DNA of 64,000 nt from CAZESS01 sp964414415 (GTDB lineage: Archaea; Thermoplasmatota; E2; UBA202; DSCA01). Under the pieces are notes generated by a model. That model was not told where the DNA came from. It did no database searches and saw only the letters and a list, made by a program, of their open reading frames with translations. The position numbers and the translations under genes are program-made. Location: assembly GCA_964414415.1 (NCBI GenBank), contig CAYPWJ010000005.1, positions 1 to 64,000 on the forward strand, given 5' to 3'. Positions 44,679 through 52,145 of the stretch are shown one piece after another; the stretch's first letter is position 1, and each line of letters begins with the position of its first letter.

Positions 44679-47405
44679 ATGAGGGATGGAGCGACGCAGA
44701 GACAGACCGGCGGAGAGCAGGCAGCAGTGTCCACCGGAGACCACGACCATCTCCCGCTCCCCTACCAGTCGCTCGACGAGCAGGGTCGCATCCTGGACGT
44801 CAACCGCTGCTGGCTGGACACCCTCGGCTACACACGCAGCGACGTCATCGGCACCTGGTTCGGCGACCTGCTGCCGCCCGGGCAGCAGCAAAAATTCAAA
44901 AAAATGTTCCCCCGGTTCAAGGAAGAGGGAAGCATCCATGGATGCGAGCTGCAGCTCCTGAAAAAAGACGGCGGCACCATCCGCGCCTCCTTCAACGGAA
45001 CGATAGCCTACAGGGACGACGGCTCCATCGAGCAGACGCACTGCATGTTCGAGGACATCACGGCGCTGCACGAGACGGAGGAACGCTTCCGCCACCTGTA
45101 TGAGAATGCAACCGTCGGCCTGTACCGGACGACGCCCGACGGCAGGATACTCATGGCCAACCCCGCCGCGGTGGATATGCTCGGCTACGACTCCTTCGAG
45201 GAACTGGCAGGGCGCGACCTCGAGGACACGGGCTACGAGCCGGGCTACCCGCGACGCAGATTCAAGGAGATGATTGAAGAGCAGGGCGAGGTCCACGGCC
45301 TGGAGAGCGCCTGGAAGCGCAAGGACGGCAGCACCATCTACGTGCGGGAGAGCGCCAGAGCCTACTACGACGACGATGGCCACATCAAGTACTACGAGGG
45401 CAGCGTCGAAGACATCACCGAGCAGAAGGAGGCCGTCACGCAGCTGCGGCGGCACATGGAAAACATGGAGTACATAGCGGGGACAGCCAGGGAGTTCATG
45501 GAGCTCGAAGGGAGAGAAAAAGCATACGACTACATCGCCAGCTGCATCCATCAGCGCGTCGAAGACGGCGTGGTCATCGTCAACTCCTACGACGAGGAAC
45601 GAGAGCTCTCCCGCGTCGAAGCGGTAGCCGGCATGGACAAAAAGCTGGAAAAGATAAGCGAGGTGCTCGGCCGGCATCCCGTCGGCATGGAATTCCCCAT
45701 CAAAGGCACGGCAAAGCAGGAGATGCTGTCCGGCCGCCTGATGACCGGTCCGTCCGGGCTCTACGAGCTCTCAGCCGGGACGATTCCGCGTCCCGTCGCC
45801 GCGATGCTCGACCGACTGGTGAACGTCAACCAGATATACGGCATGGGCCTCACGAGGAAGAATACCCTGTACGGCAACGTCGTCGTCATCACCACCTCGA
45901 GCGACGCCCGGGTGGAACCCGAGGTGCTCGAGGCGCTGATAGGCCAGGCTGCCATCTGGCTGCAGCGACACCAGGCTGTGCAGGCACTCCGGAGAAGCGA
46001 GAAAAAATATCGGACGCTGTTCGAAAACATGGCGCAGGGCGTCTTCTACCAGCGCCCCGACGGCACCTTCGTTGACGTCAATCAGGCCGCCCTTGACATG
46101 TTCGGGCTGACCCGGAGCGAGTTCCTGAACCGCGATTCGACGCATCCGGACTGGCACGTCATCTCTGAGGACGGCGAGGAGCTCCCGCCAGATGAGCGTC
46201 CCTCACGGGTGGCGCTGTCGACCGGCAGACCGGTGACCGACGTCACTGTCGGTGTCTCCAGTCCGGACGACGATAGCTACACGTGGATGAGCGTCAACGC
46301 CATCCCGCAATACCGGGAGGATGAAGACGAGCCGTATCAGGTGTTCGTGACCCTCCAGGACGTCACCGCTCGGAAGAAGATGCATGATGCGCTCGCCGAC
46401 AGCAAACGGGAGCTGGAGCTGACCCTGAACGCGACCACCGACGGCATCTGGACGTGGAACTTCAAGACCGAGGAGATGGAGTTCAGCCCCGGCTACTACA
46501 CGATGCTCGGCTACGAGCCCGGCGCGTTCGAGCCATCATTCGAAAACTGGGTCTCCCTCATCCATCCAGATGACCGGGAGGAAGCGCTGGAGACCGCGGA
46601 GGAGTACCTGGAGACAAAGCCCGACCACTACGAAAACGAGTTCCGCCTCCGCACCAGGGACGGCGGCTACCGGTGGATTCGGTCGCACGCCCGCGTCGTC
46701 GAGCGCAACGACGACGGAGCGGCGGTCCGCATGATCGGCAACCACGAGGACATCACGGAACGCAAGCGGACCCATCTCGAGCTCAAACAGTCGCTGGAAG
46801 AAAAAAAGGTGCTACTCCGGGAGGTCCACCACCGCGTGAAAAACAACCTGCAGGTCATCTCGAGCATGCTCCAGATGGAATCCAGCCAGCATGATGACCT
46901 AGAGGCGAGGCAGGCGCTGCAGGACATGCAGCTCCGCATCAAGTCCATGGGGCTCGTCCACGAACACCTCTACCAGTCGCCGGAGCTCTCGCACGTCGAC
47001 GTCCAGGAGTACCTCACCCAGCTGGCGCACAACGTCATGCAGACATACAGCCGCGGCGAGCATCCTGCGCTCGACCTCGACGTGCAGGAGATGGAGCTGC
47101 CGCTGGACAAAGCCATACCATGCGGCCTCGTTGCGACCGAGCTGCTGTCGAACGCCTTCCGGCATGCCTTCCCCGACGGTCAGGCGGGAACCGCCCGTCT
47201 CTCGGCTCGATGCAGCGACGGGAAATGCATCCTGACGGTGAGCGACGACGGCGTCGGCATGCCCGAGGATACGAACGGCGAGACGCTCGGATTGCAGCTC
47301 GTCGACGTGCTCGCGGCGCAGCTGGACGGCACCGTCACGTTCACCGGCGAGGAGGGCACCACGGCCACCCTGACGTTTGCCATGCCCAGCGAGGTGACAC
47401 CGTGA
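44679..47405 (+). CDS. PAS/GAF sensor histidine kinase of the HisKA_2 type
   Basis: 908 residues, soluble. PAS 1 about 20-130, PAS 2 about 135-255, GAF-like about 260-430, PAS 3 about 435-565, PAS 4 about 575-705, then a HisKA_2 domain with REVHHRVKNNLQVISSML and an HATPase with TELLSNAFRHAF, SDDGVGMPED and a short G2 (LGLQLVDVLA). The HHRVKNNLQ type is common in soil and aquatic microbes. Its stop shares GTGA with the next gene, a REC-PAS-HTH regulator, which is its likely output. Confidence 0.92.
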   Translation: MRDGATQRQTGGEQAAVSTGDHDHLPLPYQSLDEQGRILDVNRCWLDTLGYTRSDVIGTWFGDLLPPGQQQKFKKMFPRFKEEGSIHGCELQLLKKDGGTIRASFNGTIAYRDDGSIEQTHCMFEDITALHETEERFRHLYENATVGLYRTTPDGRILMANPAAVDMLGYDSFEELAGRDLEDTGYEPGYPRRRFKEMIEEQGEVHGLESAWKRKDGSTIYVRESARAYYDDDGHIKYYEGSVEDITEQKEAVTQLRRHMENMEYIAGTAREFMELEGREKAYDYIASCIHQRVEDGVVIVNSYDEERELSRVEAVAGMDKKLEKISEVLGRHPVGMEFPIKGTAKQEMLSGRLMTGPSGLYELSAGTIPRPVAAMLDRLVNVNQIYGMGLTRKNTLYGNVVVITTSSDARVEPEVLEALIGQAAIWLQRHQAVQALRRSEKKYRTLFENMAQGVFYQRPDGTFVDVNQAALDMFGLTRSEFLNRDSTHPDWHVISEDGEELPPDERPSRVALSTGRPVTDVTVGVSSPDDDSYTWMSVNAIPQYREDEDEPYQVFVTLQDVTARKKMHDALADSKRELELTLNATTDGIWTWNFKTEEMEFSPGYYTMLGYEPGAFEPSFENWVSLIHPDDREEALETAEEYLETKPDHYENEFRLRTRDGGYRWIRSHARVVERNDDGAAVRMIGNHEDITERKRTHLELKQSLEEKKVLLREVHHRVKNNLQVISSMLQMESSQHDDLEARQALQDMQLRIKSMGLVHEHLYQSPELSHVDVQEYLTQLAHNVMQTYSRGEHPALDLDVQEMELPLDKAIPCGLVATELLSNAFRHAFPDGQAGTARLSARCSDGKCILTVSDDGVGMPEDTNGETLGLQLVDVLAAQLDGTVTFTGEEGTTATLTFAMPSEVTP

Positions 47406-48526
47406 CGTCCATCCTCATCGTCGAGGACGACATGATTACCGCCACGGGCATCCAGAAGATGGTGGAGCGATGGGACTACGAGGTGGACGGCATCGTCGAC
47501 ACCGGCGAAAAAGCCGTCAGCGCCGATCGGGAGCACCAGCCGGACATCATCCTGATGGACATCCGGCTCAAGGGAGACATGGACGGCATCGAGGCAGCCC
47601 GCCGCATCCAGGAGCACCGAAGTGTCCCCGTCCTGTATCTGACCGCCTACGCCGACCGGACGACGGTGGAGCGAGCCGTCGACACCGGACCCTACAGCTA
47701 CATCCTCAAGCCCTTCCAGGAACGGGAGCTCAGGGCGGCCATCGAGGTCGCCCTGTACCGCCATCAACGGGATGAAAAACTCAGGGAGAGCAAGGAAGAA
47801 CTCGACCGCATCCTGGAGGGAACCGGCGACGGCATCTGCGTCATCGACACCGACTGCACGGTCCGCCGCGTCAACCAGGCGTACGCGGCGCTCGTCGGGA
47901 GCAGCGAGAAAGAAGCGACGGGAAAACAATGCCACGAGGTGTTCCCCACCACCCTGTGCGACACGTCGAACTGTCCGCTCACCCGTATAATGGAGGACGG
48001 CGAAGACGTCGAATACGTCATGGAACAAAAAGCCGGTGAAGGCCAGCACGTCCACAGCATCCTGACCGCCACGCCCTACAGGGATAACGACGGTCAACTG
48101 CTCGGCATCATCGTCGCCGTCAAGGACGTCACCGACACCATCGGCCTTGCCACCGACGCGCAGCAGGCAACGGCGCGCAAACGCCGGAAGGAACGGGCGA
48201 TGGGCGGCAAGACTCCCTGCGCCATCCTCTCCTGGGACGTCCACCCCGCCATCCGCAAAGAGCTGGCCGAGCATCTCACCAAGCGAGGGCTCACCCAGAA
48301 GAAAGTGGCCGACAAGCTGGGCGTCAGCCGGGCAGCGGTCTCGCAGTACCTCTCCAAAAAACGCGGCGACCTCGTGGACTTCGACGAGTCGATGCAGCAG
48401 GCGTTCGACGAGTCAGCGCAGCGCATCATCGAGGGTGGCGATGCCGTGCGGGAGATGTGCCGGCTGTGCCGGCGTGTCAAAAAAACACTCGGCCTGGACC
48501 CCGAGAGCAGCACAGCGTCACGATAA
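47402..48526 (+). CDS. REC-PAS-HTH transcriptional regulator
   Basis: 374 residues starting at GTG (4-nt overlap). Receiver 1-120 (VEDDMITATGI, ILMDIRLKGDMDG, LKPFQ); PAS about 125-245 with a Cys cluster KQCHEVF, TTLCDTSNCPLTRI; a linker of basic residues; and a C-terminal DNA-binding domain about 285-370 (KRGLTQKKVADKLGVSRAAV, helix-turn-helix) followed by a CxxC pair (EMCRLCRRVK). The HTH plus C-terminal CxxC is a form of archaeal regulators also found in thiamine-related proteins. This gene gives the local phosphorelay a direct route to transcription. Confidence 0.88.
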   Translation: MTSILIVEDDMITATGIQKMVERWDYEVDGIVDTGEKAVSADREHQPDIILMDIRLKGDMDGIEAARRIQEHRSVPVLYLTAYADRTTVERAVDTGPYSYILKPFQERELRAAIEVALYRHQRDEKLRESKEELDRILEGTGDGICVIDTDCTVRRVNQAYAALVGSSEKEATGKQCHEVFPTTLCDTSNCPLTRIMEDGEDVEYVMEQKAGEGQHVHSILTATPYRDNDGQLLGIIVAVKDVTDTIGLATDAQQATARKRRKERAMGGKTPCAILSWDVHPAIRKELAEHLTKRGLTQKKVADKLGVSRAAVSQYLSKKRGDLVDFDESMQQAFDESAQRIIEGGDAVREMCRLCRRVKKTLGLDPESSTASR

Positions 48527-48598
48527 AACGTGCTTCATTCCTTTCCATCTCTATGTCTTCCTGCTCACGTCGACAGAAATCCTCCGCTGCGCCAGAAA

Positions 48599-48608
48599 CG
48601 TTAAAAGA
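48599..48608 (+). promoter_or_regulatory. TATA-like box of the papain-like protease gene
   Basis: CGTTAAAAGA lies 20-29 nt before ATG 48628, no ribosome site between. Confidence 0.5.
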
Positions 48609-48627
48609 AAACAGGCGATGTCCTGCC

Positions 48628-49749
48628 ATGAAACAGGCGCTCGTGCTATTGGCCGTGACATCGCTGCTCGTCCTCCCCGCAGGCGGCGTATCGCTTGCGT
48701 CGACGTCGTCATCAGCAGCATCACCTGCATCCACGGCGGCGGAGGTGCCGGACGCATTCAGCTGGCGAAACGTCAACGGCACCGACTACACGACCGGTGT
48801 CAAGAACCAGGAGCCATGCCCGAGCTGCGAGGCCTACGCCTTATGCGCGGCTCTGGAGACCAAGATGCAGTACAAGCTGCGCGAACGGTTTAACCCAGAC
48901 CTCTCCGAGGCGCACCTCTTCTTCTGCGCCGGCGGCACCTGTGAATGGGGCGTCAACGTCAGCCATGCAGCCGACTATCTCGTCGAGCACGGCGTCCCCG
49001 ACGAGGGATGTTTCCCCGACCCGCATCGGCGCGGCGACCAGCCGTGCAACGACACGCTTCCCGGCTGGCAAAACCGGACCGTCAAGATACAGGAATGGGG
49101 GTGGGTGCCCCGCGACGAGGACGCCATCAAGCAGGCGCTCATCGACCACGGGCCGCTGACCATCTGCATCTGGGTCTACAAGGACTTCATGTACTACGAC
49201 GGCGGCGTCTACCGGCATCGGTGGGGGCGGCTGGACGGCGGCCACCTGGTCACGCTGATGGGCTACGATGACGGCAAGGAGGCGTGGCTGGTCAAGAACA
49301 GCTGGGGCCAAAGCTGGGGTGACGACGGCTGGTTCTGGATGGAATACGACATGGACTTGTTCATCCCGGGCTGCTACGGCGGCACCGGCATCCTGTACAT
49401 CGACGGCGTGTACGGCACCTTCAAGCCCGACGTCCCCCGGGTCTACATCGAGGAGCCGCGGCGCTACCACAGCTACATCCTCGGCCGCGAGATACCCGCT
49501 ATCTTTGGCCGCGCGCTGCTGCAAATCGGCATCCCTCGCGTCTTCGGTCACACCGGCATCGTCGTCAACGCCAGCAACACGGAGCGCGTCGACTTCTACC
49601 TGGACGGCTCGCCTCGGTATACGGACAGCGAGGCGCCGTTTTCGTGGCGGCTGGATGCCCTGCCCGGTCGGCACACCGTGGAGGCATATGCCTACAGCGA
49701 CGACGGTAACGTCTCCCGCGACGTCGTCGACGTGTTCGTGGTGCTGTAG
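48628..49749 (+). CDS. Exported papain-like (C1) cysteine protease with Ig-like C-terminus
   Basis: 373 residues. Signal peptide about 1-24, Ser/Ala-rich linker to 38, then a C1 peptidase domain: VKNQEPCPSCEAYAL aligns with papain QxxCGSCW, so Cys67 is the likely nucleophile; His in GGHLVTLMGYDD (about 211) and Asn in VKNSWGQSWGDDGW (about 231) complete the site. The Trp after the nucleophile is Glu here. The last 90 residues form an Ig-like domain (TERVDFYLDGSPRYTDSEAP). No propeptide of usual length is seen, so activation may differ from papain. The ATG at 48628 is chosen from the signal peptide and the upstream TATA box. Confidence 0.83.
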   Translation: MKQALVLLAVTSLLVLPAGGVSLASTSSSAASPASTAAEVPDAFSWRNVNGTDYTTGVKNQEPCPSCEAYALCAALETKMQYKLRERFNPDLSEAHLFFCAGGTCEWGVNVSHAADYLVEHGVPDEGCFPDPHRRGDQPCNDTLPGWQNRTVKIQEWGWVPRDEDAIKQALIDHGPLTICIWVYKDFMYYDGGVYRHRWGRLDGGHLVTLMGYDDGKEAWLVKNSWGQSWGDDGWFWMEYDMDLFIPGCYGGTGILYIDGVYGTFKPDVPRVYIEEPRRYHSYILGREIPAIFGRALLQIGIPRVFGHTGIVVNASNTERVDFYLDGSPRYTDSEAPFSWRLDALPGRHTVEAYAYSDDGNVSRDVVDVFVVL

Positions 49750-49774
49750 CCCTCTCTTCGACATTTGAACGGCA

Positions 49775-49788
49775 ATATATATTAAAAG
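49775..49788 (+). promoter_or_regulatory. TATA box of the exported lipase-like gene
   Basis: ATATATATTAAAAG is 20-33 nt before ATG 49808, favouring that ATG over the one at 49790 and a leaderless transcript. Confidence 0.6.
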
Positions 49789-49807
49789 CGTGATGTTGTA
49801 TCCAGTG

Positions 49808-51415
49808 ATGGACGGCAGACAGAAAATCCTGCTTCTCTCCGTCGTCGGGCTCGCCCTGCTGTCGTCGGTCATGGCCTACAGCTGGCATGACCCCGGCAGC
49901 GACAGGGAGAAGTCAGCGGCCTCACTCGTGCTCTCTCCCGCCACGATCACGCTGGAGGAGAACGAAACCGTCGAGCTCGTCCTATCGTTTACCGCCGGTG
50001 ATGGAACGCCGATATCCGCCGACGTTTCATGGAAGATAAACGCATCGGGGGGGACCGGGGAGATTCGCTGTGCGGCAGCGACCAACGCCTCGGGGCTGCT
50101 CAACGCGACCTATGCAGCACCGGCGGACGTCGACATCCGGAGGCACAACGTGACCATCGAGGCGCACGCAACCTGGAACGAAAACACCTACGTTGCCACG
50201 GCGCAGGGGGTCGTCATCCCGACGATCCATGAGACCGCCGTCACGATATCCGCCGGTCAGGGAGTGATGACCGCCGGCGAAACCGCCATGGTCACGGCGA
50301 CGCTCCGCGTTCGCACCGACGACGGGTGGCGTCCGCTCACCGGGCAGCCGCTTGCCTGGACCTTCTTCGAGCGAGAGGAACGGACGCTGCGGCCGCTGGA
50401 CACTGCAACGATATGCACCGACGCGGCTGGCAGGGCCACCGTCCCGTTTTTTCTCTCAGATGTCAACAGGACAACGGAGGTGCTCTGCTGGGTGCAGATG
50501 GCTGAAAACCTCAGCGGCGACCGTGAATACCGGGGGTGTGAATGCACGACGACAATCGAGGTGCAGCCGGAGACACCCGGCAGCCATCCCGTCGTGCTCA
50601 TCCACGGCTGGGGGGCCTCCGTCAACGACGGCATCCTCAACTTCACCTGGTGGAACCTGACACAAAAACTACAGCAGCAGGGCTACGAGATCCTCGACTT
50701 TGACACCAGCACACCCGGCATCCAGTATCTCCGCTATGCACCCGGCTGGAACGACCATCACATCCCCTGGATCGCGGCCCGGGTCAGCGACGCCATCCGA
50801 CACGCGCTGGTCATGAACGGATACAGCCCCGACCAGACAGTCGACGTGGTGGCGCACAGCATGGGCGGCCTCGTCGCCCGGTTCATGGCGGAGCACCCTG
50901 ATGCAGATGTTGACTACTGGAACAGCTCATGGCAGCCGGGTGACGAGGGGACGCCGTGGCACGGCGACGGCGACGGCGACGTCTCCCTGGACGGCAGACA
51001 GATAGATGACCTCTTCATGGTCGGGACGCCCAATCACGGTGTCCCGCCCAATCTCAAGGATCGATTTCTGGACCTGCTGAGCTATCTCCCCATCCCCTGG
51101 TGGGCCTGCCAGACGCAGGACATGGTCTACGGCTCCACGTTCCTGCAGGCGATGGGGTACCAGGGATGCGGCATCGTTGACTACTATGCCATCGGCACGG
51201 ACATCGGGTTTACCATCGGAGAACCGCGGGACTTCGACGGTGACGGCGTGAACCACACCACGGACGGGCTGGTCCCCACCGAGAGCCCCTATCTGGAGGG
51301 TGCCCCCCTGTACGTCGTCACCGGAAAAGCGTGGCCGCAGGGCGAAGCCGACCACATCTCGCAGATCGCCGTCAACGAACAGGTGCACCGCTACATCATC
51401 GGGCATCTCTCCTGA
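49808..51415 (+). CDS. Exported lipase-like alpha/beta hydrolase with Ig-like N-terminal domains
   Basis: 535 residues. Signal peptide about 1-23; two beta-sandwich domains about 38-140 and 142-252; then an alpha/beta hydrolase: oxyanion HGWGAS (266-271), nucleophile AHSMGGL (Ser351), and a C-terminal His in GEADHISQI (about 520). The GHSMG-type elbow and the secretion signal fit a lipase or esterase for lipids or other esters outside the cell. An internal DGDGDGDVSLDG stretch may bind calcium. The protease gene directly upstream is also exported, but each has its own promoter. Confidence 0.85.
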   Translation: MDGRQKILLLSVVGLALLSSVMAYSWHDPGSDREKSAASLVLSPATITLEENETVELVLSFTAGDGTPISADVSWKINASGGTGEIRCAAATNASGLLNATYAAPADVDIRRHNVTIEAHATWNENTYVATAQGVVIPTIHETAVTISAGQGVMTAGETAMVTATLRVRTDDGWRPLTGQPLAWTFFEREERTLRPLDTATICTDAAGRATVPFFLSDVNRTTEVLCWVQMAENLSGDREYRGCECTTTIEVQPETPGSHPVVLIHGWGASVNDGILNFTWWNLTQKLQQQGYEILDFDTSTPGIQYLRYAPGWNDHHIPWIAARVSDAIRHALVMNGYSPDQTVDVVAHSMGGLVARFMAEHPDADVDYWNSSWQPGDEGTPWHGDGDGDVSLDGRQIDDLFMVGTPNHGVPPNLKDRFLDLLSYLPIPWWACQTQDMVYGSTFLQAMGYQGCGIVDYYAIGTDIGFTIGEPRDFDGDGVNHTTDGLVPTESPYLEGAPLYVVTGKAWPQGEADHISQIAVNEQVHRYIIGHLS

Positions 51416-51432
51416 GCCGGCGGTCGCCAAAA

Positions 51433-51442
51433 TTATTAAATA
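51433..51442 (+). promoter_or_regulatory. TATA-like box of the DUF1614-helicase operon
   Basis: TTATTAAATA about 20-29 nt before ATG 51462, in an intergenic region of 46 nt with no ribosome site. Confidence 0.5.
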
Positions 51443-51461
51443 ACCCGGCAGTTAGCCATCC

Positions 51462-52145
51462 ATGCACCTTCGGGCGCCTGCCAGCATGCTTTTTCTCTTC
51501 CTTGCACTGCCGCTTCTACTTATCCTGCTCATCCTTTTGTTCGTGGGCGCCATCAACGAGGTGTTCCAGACGCTTGGGTTTCCACCCTGGGTCGCCATCG
51601 CGCTGCTCGTCGGCGTGCTCGCCGGCAGCTTCGTCAACATCCCGGTGTGGCAGATAGAGGGGCAGCAGGAGCATGTCTCCTATGACACCGCGCGGTTTCC
51701 CGTCCGACCGGTCAAACACGTCGAGAAGGGCACAACCACCATCAACCTCAACCTGGGCGGCGGCGTCATCCCCATCTGCATCTCCCTGTTTCTGCTCGTC
51801 AGGCTGCCCGCTGCCCGCTACCCGCACATCCTAGCTGCCACGGCCATCGTGGCGGCGGTGTGCTACAAGCTGGCCCGCCCTATCCGAGGGACGGGTATCG
51901 CCATGCCGGCGCTCATCCCGCCGGTGCTGGCCTCGCTGCTGGCTGTCGTGCTGGCCCCGGAGCAGGCCGCCGCGGTGGCCTTCGTGTCCGGCGTCATCGG
52001 GGTTCTCGTGGGCGCCGACCTGCTGAACCTGCCGAAGCTGGCCCATATCGGGGCAGGGGCTGCCTCAATCGGCGGTGCCGGGACGTTCGACGGCATCTTT
52101 CTCACCGGCATTCTCTCAGTGGTCCTGGTCGCGATACTACTATGA
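51462..52145 (+). CDS. DUF1614 membrane protein
   Basis: 227 residues with about six helices, typical of DUF1614, a family of unknown function in archaea and bacteria. The loop after the second helix (GQQEHVSYDTARFPVRP) and the INLNLGGGVIPICISLFLL segment are family-like; the C-terminal helix pair contains GVLVGADLLNLPKLAHIGAG, with Asp and His that could bind metal or coordinate a substrate. Its stop overlaps the next gene by 4 nt, so it is co-translated with a helicase. Confidence 0.75.
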   Translation: MHLRAPASMLFLFLALPLLLILLILLFVGAINEVFQTLGFPPWVAIALLVGVLAGSFVNIPVWQIEGQQEHVSYDTARFPVRPVKHVEKGTTTINLNLGGGVIPICISLFLLVRLPAARYPHILAATAIVAAVCYKLARPIRGTGIAMPALIPPVLASLLAVVLAPEQAAAVAFVSGVIGVLVGADLLNLPKLAHIGAGAASIGGAGTFDGIFLTGILSVVLVAILL

